From Pseudomaricurvus sp050633365 (lineage in GTDB: Bacteria; Pseudomonadota; Gammaproteobacteria; Pseudomonadales; Cellvibrionaceae): a stretch of 64,000 nucleotides of DNA. Location: assembly GCA_050633365.1 (NCBI GenBank), contig JBOEGJ010000042.1, forward strand, positions 31,463 to 95,462, read 5' to 3'. Position numbers and translations under genes: made by a program. The notes under the pieces are model-generated. The model searched no databases. It was not told the origin of the DNA and saw nothing but the letters and a program-made list of their open reading frames with translations. This document shows positions 9,136-18,847 of this stretch, in pieces (the first letter of the stretch is position 1; each line of letters opens with the position of its first letter).

Positions 9136-12100
9136 ATGAGCGAACAAGCCCCACTGTCACCGGTCATCAACACAAAGCCCGGCAACAAACAAACATGGGG
9201 CAATTTGCCAGGAAGCGCCGGTGCGCTCGCACTGGCCAACGCCGCTCAGCAACACAACAGCTTAACCCTCGTCGTTACCACCGACACTGAGTCGGCGCGA
9301 CGACTCGAAAACGAGCTGCAGTTTTACAGCGGTAACAACCTCCCCATCCTGCACCTGCCCGATTGGGAAACCCTACCCTACGACAACTTCTCGCCGCATC
9401 AAGATATTATTTCGGAAAGGTTACAAACGCTTTACCAACTGCCTCAAACCCAGCAAGGTATTTTGGTGGTCCCAGTGAGCACGCTCATGCACCGTTTGCC
9501 ACCGGCGTCCTTCATTCACGCAAACAGTTTAATGGTTAAGCCTGGGCAAACCTTCGTCATTGACGACATGCGCCGACAGTTCGAAAACGCCGGCTACCAT
9601 TGCGTCGATACCGTCTACGAGCACGGCGAGTTTGCCATTCGGGGCTCGCTAGTCGATATATTCCCCATGGGCTGCAACACCCCTTTTCGCATTGATCTGT
9701 TTGATGATGAAGTCGAAACCTTACGAACTTTTGATCCGGAAACTCAGAGATCCATCGATCAAGTTGACGCCATTGAACTGCTTCCCGCGAAAGAATACCC
9801 GCTGGACAAAAACGGTATCGCCAACTTTCGTCAAAACTGGCACGAGCGCTTTGAGGTTGACCACAAAGCCTGCTCCATTTATCAAGACATCAGCGCCGGT
9901 ATTAGCCCGGCCGGTATCGAATACTATTTGCCGCTATTCTTTGAGATTTGCAGCACGCTATTTGACTACCTGCCGCAAACCAGCCAAGTATTTTTGCAAG
10001 ACAGCCTCGATCAAGCCACTGAACACTTTTGGCGAGAACTCAATACTCGCTTTGAAAGTCGCCAGGGAGATTTGCAGCGCCCGATCTTAAAACCCACCGA
10101 GATGTTTTTATCCGCTGGAGAAGTCTACGGTTATCTCAACACTTATCCGCGCACAACCCTGTCCACCACCAGCCTCGAACCCGGCGCCGGACGCACCAAC
10201 TTTGCCTGTCGCGCACAACCGCAAATCACCATAAACTCCAAAGCCGAGAACCCGCTGGCGCAACTGGAAAACTTTCTACTCGAAACCGATCAACGTATTT
10301 TGTTCAGTGCTGAATCTGCCGGTCGCCGCGAGAGTGTGTTAGAGCTACTTGAGCGCATTGACGTATTACCGACCGCAATGGACAGTTGGCAAGCCTTTGT
10401 TGACAGCGCAGAGACTATCGCCATTACCGTGGCGCCGCTGGATAAAGGTGTGTCGCTGAGTACCGACAACATCATTCTGATCACCGAGTCGGAGCTGTTG
10501 GGCGAGCGCATCCAGCAACGTCGCCGCCGCAAGCAACAGCAAGACCAAGGTGAGATGGTCATTCGCAACCTCACCGAACTGAGAATCAATGCTCCAGTGG
10601 TACACATCGATCATGGTGTGGGACGCTATCGCGGCATGGAAACCATCGACATAGACGGTCAAACCAGCGAATTTCTCACTCTGGAATACGCTGACGACGC
10701 CAAGCTCTACGTACCCGTTGCCAGCCTCGACTTGATCAGCCGATATTCCGGCGCTGACGACGGACTCGCCCCACTGCATAAACTGGGCAGCGAACAATGG
10801 CAAAAAGCCAAGCGAAAAGCCGCCGAGCAAGTGCGTGACACCGCCGCAGAACTACTCGACATTTACGCCCGTCGTGCCGCGCGCCAAGGCTATTCATTCG
10901 AAGATCCGCGGGAAGCCTATCAACGCTTCTCGGCCGGATTTCCATTTGAAGAAACTGCCGATCAGCAGACCGCCATCGAAGCCGTTCACTCTGACATGAC
11001 CTCGAAGCAGCCCATGGATCGGCTAGTCTGTGGTGATGTGGGCTTTGGTAAAACAGAAGTCGCCATGCGCGCCGCTTTTATTGCTGCTCACAGCGGCAAA
11101 CAGGTGGCCATGCTAGTACCAACCACACTGCTAGCCCAACAACACTATGAGAATTTCCGCGATCGCTTCGCCGACTGGCCCGTGCAAATTGACGTAATAT
11201 CTCGCTTCCGCTCAGGCAAAGATATTGACGGCGTGCAACAGAAACTGGCAGACGGAAAAATCGACATCATTATCGGCACCCACAAGCTGTTGCAATCCGA
11301 TTTGAACTACAAAAATCTCGGCCTACTTATTATCGATGAAGAGCATCGCTTTGGCGTAAAACAAAAAGAAAAACTCAAATCTTTGCGCTCCGAAGTAGAC
11401 ATTCTGACCTTAACTGCGACACCTATCCCGCGCACACTGAACATGGCCATGTCGGGGATTCGAGATCTATCAATCATCGCCACACCGCCAGCAAAGCGCT
11501 TATCGGTAAAAACCTTTGTTCGTCAAAACGAAGACAACATGATCAAAGAAGCCGTGCTGCGAGAAATCTTGCGAGGCGGCCAGGTCTATCTACTGCACAA
11601 CGAAGTGAAAACCATCGAAAAAGCCGCTCGCGACTTGGAAGCACTTATTCCCGAGGCTCGCGTTGGTATCGGACATGGTCAAATGCGTGAGCGACAACTC
11701 GAACAGGTCATGTCCGACTTCTACCACAAACGCTTTAATGTCTTGGTGTGCACCACCATCATCGAGACAGGTATCGATATTCCCAACGCAAACACTATCA
11801 TCATCAACCGAGCCGACAAGTTTGGTTTGGCACAGCTGCATCAATTGCGGGGGCGGGTCGGCCGTTCACACCACCAGGCCTACGCCTACCTGCTAACGCC
11901 GCATAAAAAAGCCATGACCAATGATGCACAAAAGCGGCTCGATGCCATTGCGCAAACCACCGATCTCGGCGCCGGCTTTACCCTTGCCACCCACGATATG
12001 GAAATTCGCGGCGCTGGCGAGCTGCTCGGTGACGAACAAAGCGGTCAAATGCAAGCGGTAGGCTTTACGCTTTATATGGAGATGCTCGATCGCGCCGTCA

Positions 12101-12588
12101 AAGCCATCAAAGAAGGCAAGACCCCGAACATCGAAGACGCTCTGGATACCGGCATCGACATCAATTTACGAATTCCAGCACTCATCCCCGATGATTACCT
12201 GCCTGACGTGCACACTCGGCTGATGATGTACAAACGAATCGCTGGGGCGGAAAGCGACGATGGCCTGAGGGAGCTGCAAGTCGAGATGATTGATCGATTT
12301 GGATTGTTACCAGAGGCGACCAAGAGCCTATTCAAAATCAGCAGCCTGAAACTCAAAGCACAAACCCTAGGCATAAAGAAACTAGAAGCGGGCAGCGCCA
12401 GTGGACGTATCGAATTTGGCTCGGTAACACAGGTTGATCCACTGACAATTGTGAAAATGGTGCAAAATCAACCACAAAAATACCGACTCGAAGGCGGCAA
12501 TCATTTCAAATTCAAACTCGATATGGATAATGGTGAGACTCGACTACAAAGAGTCACCGATTTACTGCAACAATTAAGTGCCGCTTAA
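9136..12588 (+). CDS. mfd: Transcription-repair coupling factor Mfd
   Basis: DNA translocase that removes RNA polymerase stalled at lesions and recruits UvrA. The open frame begins at 9079, but the ATG at 9136 gives MSEQAPLSPV and 1150 residues, close to the 1148 of E. coli. Domains in order: UvrB-like UvrA-binding region (about 1-350), CarD-like RNA-polymerase-interaction domain (about 480-550, with HIDHGVGRY), RecG-like helicase core with Walker A GDVGFGKT near residue 633 and the DEEH box near 732, the SAT motif TATPIPRT, the QLRGRVGRS motif, and the C-terminal TRCF domain. Confidence 0.97.
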   Translation: MSEQAPLSPVINTKPGNKQTWGNLPGSAGALALANAAQQHNSLTLVVTTDTESARRLENELQFYSGNNLPILHLPDWETLPYDNFSPHQDIISERLQTLYQLPQTQQGILVVPVSTLMHRLPPASFIHANSLMVKPGQTFVIDDMRRQFENAGYHCVDTVYEHGEFAIRGSLVDIFPMGCNTPFRIDLFDDEVETLRTFDPETQRSIDQVDAIELLPAKEYPLDKNGIANFRQNWHERFEVDHKACSIYQDISAGISPAGIEYYLPLFFEICSTLFDYLPQTSQVFLQDSLDQATEHFWRELNTRFESRQGDLQRPILKPTEMFLSAGEVYGYLNTYPRTTLSTTSLEPGAGRTNFACRAQPQITINSKAENPLAQLENFLLETDQRILFSAESAGRRESVLELLERIDVLPTAMDSWQAFVDSAETIAITVAPLDKGVSLSTDNIILITESELLGERIQQRRRRKQQQDQGEMVIRNLTELRINAPVVHIDHGVGRYRGMETIDIDGQTSEFLTLEYADDAKLYVPVASLDLISRYSGADDGLAPLHKLGSEQWQKAKRKAAEQVRDTAAELLDIYARRAARQGYSFEDPREAYQRFSAGFPFEETADQQTAIEAVHSDMTSKQPMDRLVCGDVGFGKTEVAMRAAFIAAHSGKQVAMLVPTTLLAQQHYENFRDRFADWPVQIDVISRFRSGKDIDGVQQKLADGKIDIIIGTHKLLQSDLNYKNLGLLIIDEEHRFGVKQKEKLKSLRSEVDILTLTATPIPRTLNMAMSGIRDLSIIATPPAKRLSVKTFVRQNEDNMIKEAVLREILRGGQVYLLHNEVKTIEKAARDLEALIPEARVGIGHGQMRERQLEQVMSDFYHKRFNVLVCTTIIETGIDIPNANTIIINRADKFGLAQLHQLRGRVGRSHHQAYAYLLTPHKKAMTNDAQKRLDAIAQTTDLGAGFTLATHDMEIRGAGELLGDEQSGQMQAVGFTLYMEMLDRAVKAIKEGKTPNIEDALDTGIDINLRIPALIPDDYLPDVHTRLMMYKRIAGAESDDGLRELQVEMIDRFGLLPEATKSLFKISSLKLKAQTLGIKKLEAGSASGRIEFGSVTQVDPLTIVKMVQNQPQKYRLEGGNHFKFKLDMDNGETRLQRVTDLLQQLSAA

Positions 12589-12724
12589 GGCGCTAGCGAT
12601 TTGGCGACAAAGATCTCTGCGAATAACGGCTAGGTAATAGTCTCGAGCACTAGCGGGTACAACACTGCGATAGCGACGAGAACAACAAGAGCAACGAGAA
12701 AAAACAAAACAAAAGACCCCAATT

Positions 12725-13792
12725 ATGCTAACTCACCTTCTATCACCGGCCCGACGCGTCTCAGTAAAAATTCGCCTCGTGGCCCTCTCGTCGATTGCTC
12801 TTTGCGGCCTTGCCTCTGCAGCCCAAAGCTCGGAAACCGAAGAGCCGGAAGCCGATCGCTGGTATCAAGTCGAAGTTATTCTCTTAGCTCACAAGACCAG
12901 CAGCGACAATGAGATTTGGCGTAACGACATCGCCTTAGCCTACCCACCAAACTGGACCGAACTCAAGGACCCTGAAGCTTTATTAATCGAAGCTGCAGCC
13001 TGTGTACCAGAAGCCCCTGAGACGGACGGAGAATCGATCGAGTCCGGCCTCGCAGATAGCAGTGACAAAAGCGAACTCTCGCCCTTAAGCACAGCCGACA
13101 CAGAGCAACCATTAAGCTGCCCGCAAGCAGCCGACCTTGATCGGGAGCCATACTATTTACTGCCCAAAGAGTTGCGTGCGTTAAATGAACAAGCGCAAGA
13201 ATTAAAGTGGTCACGCCAACACCGCGTACTCTTCCACCAGGCTTGGCGACAACCCATCGTGGACAAGACCGAAGCCACATCGATCATCATCAACGCTGGC
13301 GATGCTTATGGTGCGCACTCAGAACTAGAAGGCACACTATCGATCAGCGTATCGCGCTATTTACACCTCAAGACCAATCTCTGGTTTAGTGAATTTGCCC
13401 ACAATTATGGCCAAGACAAAGGCCTATGGCCTGAACTCCCCATTCGTCCGAGCCAACAAGAGTATTCATTGACGCAATTTGAAGAGAATATTGAATCGCC
13501 CTGGGACCGAGTTCAGCCCTTAAACGACGAATATGACAAGATATTGGATCGCCCTTTTGTGCCGGAACAAATCACCTTGATCAAGCAAAAGCGACGCATG
13601 CGAAGCAAAGAGGTGCATTACATCGACCACCCCAAGGTCGGCATTGTGATACTGCTAGAGCCCTACGAAATTCCCGAATTAACTCCGACCGAATCGACTG
13701 CAGAAGATGCAGGTTTAGAAAGTGCTGAAATAGAAGACCAGGCTAACGACACAACCGATTCGTTTTCCGCTGAACCGCAGACAAGCCCTTAA
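12725..13792 (+). CDS. csiV: CsiV-family periplasmic peptidoglycan-binding protein
   Basis: 355-residue exported protein with a signal peptide (about 1-33, ending LASAAQS). It has the CsiV-type start of the mature region, WYQVEVILLAHKT, and central segments such as YLHLKTNLWF and SKEVHYIDHPKVGIVILLEP, which I recognise from the CsiV family placed after mfd in Pseudomonas. CsiV was first described in Vibrio as a partner of the peptidoglycan synthase activator LpoA and as a D-amino-acid checkpoint factor; that role here is inference. An acidic low-complexity insert (about 95-130) and an acidic C-terminal tail are present. Confidence 0.75.
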   Translation: MLTHLLSPARRVSVKIRLVALSSIALCGLASAAQSSETEEPEADRWYQVEVILLAHKTSSDNEIWRNDIALAYPPNWTELKDPEALLIEAAACVPEAPETDGESIESGLADSSDKSELSPLSTADTEQPLSCPQAADLDREPYYLLPKELRALNEQAQELKWSRQHRVLFHQAWRQPIVDKTEATSIIINAGDAYGAHSELEGTLSISVSRYLHLKTNLWFSEFAHNYGQDKGLWPELPIRPSQQEYSLTQFEENIESPWDRVQPLNDEYDKILDRPFVPEQITLIKQKRRMRSKEVHYIDHPKVGIVILLEPYEIPELTPTESTAEDAGLESAEIEDQANDTTDSFSAEPQTSP

Positions 13793-13831
13793 AAAAGCGC
13801 CACCTCTGTTCTAAGCCGTTATAGGCCACCC

Positions 13832-13863
13832 AAAAAAATGCCGACATGATGTCGGCGTTTTTG
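13832..13863. terminator. Bidirectional Rho-independent terminator between csiV and csp
   Basis: A 7-base-pair perfect stem, GCCGACA (13840-13846) with TGTCGGC (13850-13856), has an A7 run on one side and a T-rich run on the other, so it can end transcription on both strands. It sits between the convergent csiV and cold-shock genes. Confidence 0.88.
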
Positions 13864-13891
13864 CTGCAAAGTGGTGCAAAAATAATGAGCG

Positions 13892-14104
13892 TTATACGCA
13901 GTTGACGTTTTCTGCCTGCAAGCCCTTATCACCTTCTAGAAGATCAAACTCTACAGATTGCCCCTCGGCGAGAGAGCGGTAACCTTCCCCTTCGATACTA
14001 CGGTAATGGACAAAGACATCATCGCTGCTTTCGCCGCGAGTGATAAAGCCGTAGCCACGAGCGTTATTAAACCACTTCACTGTGCCAACTTCACGAGCTG
14101 CCAT
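13892..14104 (-). CDS. Cold-shock domain protein (CspA family)
   Basis: 70-residue single-stranded nucleic-acid-binding protein. It contains RNP1-like GYGFITR and RNP2-like DVFVHYRSI motifs and the family start GTVKWFNNARGYGFI. The 268-base region upstream has no gene and could hold a long 5' leader, as is common in cold-shock genes. It is monocistronic and convergent with csiV. The paralogue type (CspA, CspD or other) cannot be fixed from this sequence. Confidence 0.93.
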   Translation of the reverse strand: MAAREVGTVKWFNNARGYGFITRGESSDDVFVHYRSIEGEGYRSLAEGQSVEFDLLEGDKGLQAENVNCV

Positions 14105-14372
14105 ACTACCTACCTCATTATTTTTATATATATTGTTATTTCATGAGTGCAACCAATTGGATCGCTAAACTCGACGAGAGCCAATTCCCACACTTCGACC
14201 CTAAGTGCTGTTACTGAATAATAACGACTTAATACCCGTTACCCTCAATAAATAGCTGTCCCTTTGTAAGATAAATTGGCTGAGGTGTCCAGAAAAAGTT
14301 GCGAGTTTCTGCCGATTTTTCAAACAGTTCGTTCGCAGTCAGTGCAGCATAAATGGTGACGCTATTGCAGAG

Positions 14373-15137
14373 TTAATCCGCAGCCTTAACATAACCTAGC
14401 TGTGACAGGGCCTGCAGTAAAATGGCCTGCACATCGGTCATACCTAAACGCACAACACGGTGAATGTCATCCAGCGTAATGGGCGCTGCGGTCATACCCG
14501 CCCCCCAATTCACAACCAAGCATAAACTGGCGTAAGCGATGCCCAACTCTCTGGCCAAAACCGCTTCGGGCATACCGGTCATTCCCACTAAGTCACAACC
14601 ATCTTTCTGGCAACGCCTTACTTCTGCTGCGGTTTCTAAGCGTGGCCCTTGAGTTGCGCCATAAACGCCGCCGTCGACACATCCGAGTTTCAAATCTTTG
14701 GCTGCGCACAACAACGCCTCCCTGGCCGCCGCATCATAGGGCTCGGTAAAATCCACGTGATCCAGCGGGCCAGCAACGCCGTCAAAAAACGACGTTTCCC
14801 GACCTGCGGTATAATCGATAATTTGGTCGGGAACCACGATTGCCTGCGGCCCCATAGAGTCGCTCAAACCACCGACTGCATTAACTGCAAAAATATGCGT
14901 TATTCCAAGCGACTTGAGCGCGGCAATGTTAGCTCGATAATTAATCTTGTGAGGTGCAATGGAGTGATCGCCACCATGTCGTGGCAGAAAATAAAACACG
15001 AGATCGCTGCTGGGTACACGCCCCATCCGTACCTGCGCCGAGGGCTGCCCGAACGGAGTCTCTGGCCGATGAGAATCAAACCAGTCAACGCCCTGGATAT
15101 CCCCAAGACCGGTACCGCCAATGATCGCAACCTTCAC
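14373..15137 (-). CDS. mtnP: Purine nucleoside phosphorylase family, probably S-methyl-5'-thioinosine phosphorylase (GTG start)
   Basis: Cleaves a methylthio-nucleoside to methylthioribose-1-phosphate and a free base during methionine and purine salvage. The phosphate-binding start AIIGGTGLGDI, the segment RHGGDHSIAPHKINYRANIAAL, and GATQGPRLETAAEVR with VGMTGMPEAVLARELGI are classic for the MTA/purine nucleoside phosphorylase family. In Pseudomonas the gene in this position (PA3004) is a methylthioinosine phosphorylase, so the inosine substrate is favoured, but true MTA activity is possible. The GTG start at 15137 overlaps the TGA stop of the upstream mscS-type gene by 4 bases, so the two are translationally coupled. 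Confidence 0.85.
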   Translation of the reverse strand: MKVAIIGGTGLGDIQGVDWFDSHRPETPFGQPSAQVRMGRVPSSDLVFYFLPRHGGDHSIAPHKINYRANIAALKSLGITHIFAVNAVGGLSDSMGPQAIVVPDQIIDYTAGRETSFFDGVAGPLDHVDFTEPYDAAAREALLCAAKDLKLGCVDGGVYGATQGPRLETAAEVRRCQKDGCDLVGMTGMPEAVLARELGIAYASLCLVVNWGAGMTAAPITLDDIHRVVRLGMTDVQAILLQALSQLGYVKAAD

Positions 15138-16264
15138 GTCTGAACCTTGGGTGATAATCGCTTAGAGTGCTCGCCCTGCTCTCGATCAAGGATAATCGCA
15201 TCAGGAAGATGAACCGTAGACGTCGGGAAGGCGCACTCAGCACCGGCCGATTCGATCAACGACAAGATACCTAAAAGCACATCTTGTTTGATCTCATGAA
15301 AATGAACCCAGTCCGTGGTTTTGGTAAAGGTATAGACAAAGAAGTCCATCGACGATGGCGCAAAGGCGTTAAAGTTGACGATCAAAGTTTGATTTTGGTC
15401 GATGTCTGGATGAGCTTGTAAATAGGCTTTTACGTCACCGACGATAGTCTTCATCTTCGACGCATCGGCATAACGAATCCCGAAGGTTTCGTAGATACGA
15501 CGATTGCTCATACGCGAAGGATTCTCTAGCGAGATATGAGTAAAGGTCGCATTGGGAATATACAGGGGGCGCTTGTCAAAAGTGCGAATACGGGTCAAAC
15601 GCCAGCCAATATCTTCTACAGTACCTTCGATTTCTTGATCTGGTGAGCGAATCCAGTCACCGACACTAAAGGGACGATCAAGGTACACCATCAGGCCGCC
15701 AAAGAAGTTAGCCAATAGATCCTTTGCCGCAAAACCTACCGCTATACCACCAATACCGCCAAAGGCCAGCACCCCAGAAATGCTATAGCCCAATGACTGA
15801 AGCAGCACCAGCGCCGCGGTAATCATGACCGACATTCTCAGCAGCTTGCCAATGGCTCTTACCGTCGTAGCATCCATGGGCTTGTTGGAGAACTGAGGGT
15901 CCATCAAATTGTCTTCGGCTCGACGAATTAAAAGCACCAAAAACCAAGTGAGTAATACCACCACGGACAATTTGCGAAACGGAGCAATTAATTCCAACAA
16001 GCTGTTATCAGAAGCCTGAGCCCCGATCTGAGCCGCCACAGACAATCCCACCACCCAGATAAGCCACCTCAAGGGCCGACGTGCCGCCCCCAGCAGTGCA
16101 TCATCCCAGAGGTTGTGTGTTTTCTCCGCTTTGAGCATTAGCCGATCTAAAATCAACCGCGCTACCAAGGCGGCAATCAAGGTCACTAATACGACACCAA
16201 AAACTTCCAGCACCCAGTAGTTACCCCGGCCAATCCAATCGGCAGCCTTTTCGCTAAATTCCAT
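15134..16264 (-). CDS. MscS-family mechanosensitive ion channel
   Basis: 376-residue inner-membrane channel protein. It has about four to five N-terminal hydrophobic helices (about 17-190). The pore-lining helix region is GGIGGIAVGFAAKDLLANFFGG, followed by the MscS beta domain (SVGDWIRSPDQEIEGTVEDIGWRLTRIRTFDKR) and a C-terminal alpha/beta domain. This longer form resembles YnaI/YbdG-type paralogues more than the 286-residue MscS. It probably releases solutes under hypo-osmotic stress. It lies in one unit with nagZ upstream (26-base gap) and mtnP downstream (4-base overlap). Confidence 0.9.
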   Translation of the reverse strand: MEFSEKAADWIGRGNYWVLEVFGVVLVTLIAALVARLILDRLMLKAEKTHNLWDDALLGAARRPLRWLIWVVGLSVAAQIGAQASDNSLLELIAPFRKLSVVVLLTWFLVLLIRRAEDNLMDPQFSNKPMDATTVRAIGKLLRMSVMITAALVLLQSLGYSISGVLAFGGIGGIAVGFAAKDLLANFFGGLMVYLDRPFSVGDWIRSPDQEIEGTVEDIGWRLTRIRTFDKRPLYIPNATFTHISLENPSRMSNRRIYETFGIRYADASKMKTIVGDVKAYLQAHPDIDQNQTLIVNFNAFAPSSMDFFVYTFTKTTDWVHFHEIKQDVLLGILSLIESAGAECAFPTSTVHLPDAIILDREQGEHSKRLSPKVQT

Positions 16265-16290
16265 CGACTCACTCCCTTTTAATGAATCCG

Positions 16291-17322
16291 TTAAGCGTTT
16301 GCTTGTTTCACCAACTGCTCTAATCGTTGATGGGTTTTCTGCCAGCGGCCGGATGCTGTCAGCTCGCCGCGATCAACGCTGGCTCGAGCGCGCATACTCT
16401 CCCGCGACGCTCGATTGCAGTGATAGTGTTCTGCCTTCAATTCATTCAAGACACTAATGACCCCCTCACGGCTGTTGCACACTAACACCATATCGCAACC
16501 CGCTTCGATAGCCGCTTGCGCTCGCTCGGGGTAAGTCCCCATTTGAGTAGCGCCCTCCATGGTCAGGTCATCACTAAAGATCACCCCCTGATAACCCATC
16601 TGTTGTCGTAAAATCGTTTGCAACCACACCTTGGAAAACCCAACAGCCGCCTCAGCATCTATTTTCGGGAATAAAATATGCGCTGGCATTACCGCGTCGA
16701 GTGAAGCCTTGAGCTGATCAAAAGGCTTTAAGTCTTTGACAGTGATATCTTCCACAGAACGATCATCAACCGGTAACTCAAGATGGCTGTCGCCGCGCAC
16801 GCTGCCGTGTCCTGGAAAGTGCTTACCAGTAACGGCCATTCCCGCCTCGCGCGCGCCCTCGATAAAGGCACCCGCCAGTTTCGTCACACGCTCTGACGAG
16901 GCTGAAAAGGCGCGATCGCCGATGACGCTGCAAAACTCATCATCAACATCAAGCACGGGGGTATAGCTATAGTCCATACCGATCGCGAGCACCTCGCTGG
17001 CCAGCAACCAGCCACAATCTTTAGCCAGCGCTAGTGCCTCTGTCGAGTTATCACTGTATAGGCGATCAAAAATTTGCATGGGAGGAATGGCGGTAAAACC
17101 GTCTTTACAACGCTGAACTCGTCCGCCCTCTTGATCCACACAAATCAGCAATTCTGAGCGCTGCGCTCGAATCTCGGCAACGAGAGACTGCAACTGATCG
17201 TAGCTCTCAATATTGCGTGAAAACACAATAACGCCACCTACCGCGTCGTGCTTGAGCAACACCTTTTCAGCGTCGGTCAAGGTGGTGCTTTCAAGATCTA
17301 GGATTACGGGACCTAAGGTCAT
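16291..17322 (-). CDS. nagZ: Beta-N-acetylhexosaminidase NagZ
   Basis: Cytoplasmic glycoside hydrolase family 3 enzyme that removes GlcNAc from anhydromuropeptides in cell-wall recycling. At 343 residues it is close to E. coli NagZ (341). It shows the family signature KHFPGHGSVRGDSHLELP with its His/Asp dyad, and the nucleophile region VIFSDDLTMEGA. In other bacteria NagZ products signal AmpC beta-lactamase induction; no ampR or ampC is in the window. Confidence 0.95.
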   Translation of the reverse strand: MTLGPVILDLESTTLTDAEKVLLKHDAVGGVIVFSRNIESYDQLQSLVAEIRAQRSELLICVDQEGGRVQRCKDGFTAIPPMQIFDRLYSDNSTEALALAKDCGWLLASEVLAIGMDYSYTPVLDVDDEFCSVIGDRAFSASSERVTKLAGAFIEGAREAGMAVTGKHFPGHGSVRGDSHLELPVDDRSVEDITVKDLKPFDQLKASLDAVMPAHILFPKIDAEAAVGFSKVWLQTILRQQMGYQGVIFSDDLTMEGATQMGTYPERAQAAIEAGCDMVLVCNSREGVISVLNELKAEHYHCNRASRESMRARASVDRGELTASGRWQKTHQRLEQLVKQANA

Positions 17323-17437
17323 AAAACTCTCTTTCTACAAATGCTGCGCCAACGCTGAACGACCGAAAGGTGCTGGCCTCTTTTCGATGATCCAACGGCG
17401 GCTATTATTATGGGGGATAGAAATACTGGATCGACGA

Positions 17438-18079
17438 TCAATCGCTGTCTTCGCTATTTAGCATCCCCGTGACGGCAGGAACCAAAAGATTTACCGCATC
17501 GGTCACGGTACTGTCCTTATCGAAATCGGCTTTCAGAATGCTGCTGATTGAGTCAAAACTGGAAAGCGTAAACACAGATGCCCCAAGCATGAAATACAAG
17601 CGCCAGTAGAAAACCTCTGGCTTTACATCGGGCATGGCTTCGCGCAACAACACAGTAAAGCGTGAATAATTCTCACCGTATTCAGCAATAATAAAGTGGC
17701 GAAGATGCTCTTGTGATTGGGTGTAAGCCAAACCGAGTAACCGCATGAATTGATTGGGGGTTTCGCCAAGGCCTTGGGTTGAAGCCAGCAAGGTCGAAAA
17801 CAAACAATCGATCAACTCATCAACCGATAAGGTATCGCCCTTTTTTGCGTCGATTTTTTTATCGAGCGCTTTGTCTAACTGCTCACAAAACGGGTTTAAG
17901 AAACGCGCAAAAACCGCTTGAATCAACGCCTTCTTGGAACCAAAGTGATAATTGACTGCCGCCAAGTTCACATTGGCAGTGCTGGTAATGGTCCTTAGTG
18001 ATGTCTCCGCATAGCCACGCTCTGCAAATAATGCCCCTGCAGCGTCCAATATTCGTTCAATGGTGTCAGGCTGCGCCAT
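17438..18079 (-). CDS. psrA: TetR-family transcriptional regulator, PsrA type
   Basis: 213-residue repressor. The N-terminal helix-turn-helix spans about 10-60 with ERILDAAGALFAERGYAETS and VNLAAVNYHFGSKKALIQAV, which closely match PsrA of Pseudomonas. The larger C-terminal part is the ligand domain. PsrA responds to long-chain fatty acids and controls fadBA and rpoS in Pseudomonas. The position between nagZ and lexA is conserved with Pseudomonas, which strengthens the call. The ligand and regulon here are inferred. Confidence 0.82.
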   Translation of the reverse strand: MAQPDTIERILDAAGALFAERGYAETSLRTITSTANVNLAAVNYHFGSKKALIQAVFARFLNPFCEQLDKALDKKIDAKKGDTLSVDELIDCLFSTLLASTQGLGETPNQFMRLLGLAYTQSQEHLRHFIIAEYGENYSRFTVLLREAMPDVKPEVFYWRLYFMLGASVFTLSSFDSISSILKADFDKDSTVTDAVNLLVPAVTGMLNSEDSD

Positions 18080-18095
18080 CTCTTACATCTCTTTA

Positions 18096-18126
18096 TTTAA
18101 ACAAAGTTTTGGAACATACGTTTAGA
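18096..18126 (-). promoter_or_regulatory. Candidate PsrA operators upstream of psrA
   Basis: Two adjacent near-palindromes lie 17 to 47 bases upstream of the psrA start. The first is AAAC-AAA-GTTTT (18099-18110) and the second is GGAAC-ATAC-GTTTA (18111-18124). Both resemble the known PsrA site, G/CAAAC(N2-4)GTTTG/C, and would allow autorepression. The rest of the 18080-18417 gap shows no gene. Confidence 0.35.
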
Positions 18127-18417
18127 CGATATTGATGTCAAGCGAGCCCGCCACTTCGCGCAGATATTGCCAGCTAAGCCCACTTTAGACCCTTTTGTTC
18201 TCTCTAACGAAAGGCGAATAACCTGAGGCATTAAAAAACATCGCACCGCAAAAACGCGAAGTAAAAACTCCTTAGAAAATAAGAGCTTATTCAATCGTTC
18301 AAAAAACACCCAAAAGCCGCCAAAAAACGCTATTAGATTTGAGGCTTTTAACCCCAGATATTTACGGTTATGTTTCCTAGTGTTAGCCCCAGCACAAGAC
18401 ACATAAGGACGTTTATT

Positions 18418-18750
18418 ATGGCATCGGCTTACCCCAATCAAGTCATCACCATCGGTCAGTGGTACCACGACACAACAGAAAACCTCTACTTTGAAGTTGT
18501 CGCCATTGACTCCAGCTCGGACACCATTGAAATTCAATACCTGGACGGGGAAGTCAGTGAAATTGAGCGAGACAGTTGGAATGATATGCCGCTCACGCCT
18601 GCCTCCCAGCCTGAAGATGCCAGCGCTGCATTTGAAATGTCCATGCCCGACAACAATTGGGATAACGATCGCACCCTATCGTCAAGCGGTTGGAGCGATC
18701 CGCTTAACGTCATTGAACCAGACCTATTTCAAGGCTCAGAGGACTTTTAG
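18418..18750 (+). CDS. DUF6763-type small acidic protein
   Basis: 110-residue conserved protein of unknown function. The start ATG at 18418 is preceded by AAGGA at 9 bases; the open frame upstream of it is not needed. The pattern GQWYHDTTENLYFEVVAID followed by DTIEIQYLDGEVSEIERDSW is what I recall for the DUF6763 family of Pseudomonadales, a small beta-rich fold. The C-terminal half is acidic and probably disordered. It is a monocistronic unit between psrA and the LOG gene. Confidence 0.75.
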   Translation: MASAYPNQVITIGQWYHDTTENLYFEVVAIDSSSDTIEIQYLDGEVSEIERDSWNDMPLTPASQPEDASAAFEMSMPDNNWDNDRTLSSSGWSDPLNVIEPDLFQGSEDF

Positions 18751-18847
18751 TGTTGAAACACACTGCTTGTCAGGAATAACCTCGAGCCACTCTTAAACAC
18801 TGACAGCTTCGAGCCAGGTATCATCGCCAGCGAAAAACTCACTATCG

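Noticed and set aside
8820..9239. Minus-strand ORF of 139 codons across the mfd start
   Set aside because: Overlaps both the lipoprotein N-terminus and the mfd start in other frames; composition is not protein-like.
18097..18537. Minus-strand ORF of 146 codons
   Set aside because: It overlaps the start of the supported DUF6763-type gene and the psrA control region and has no protein-like pattern.
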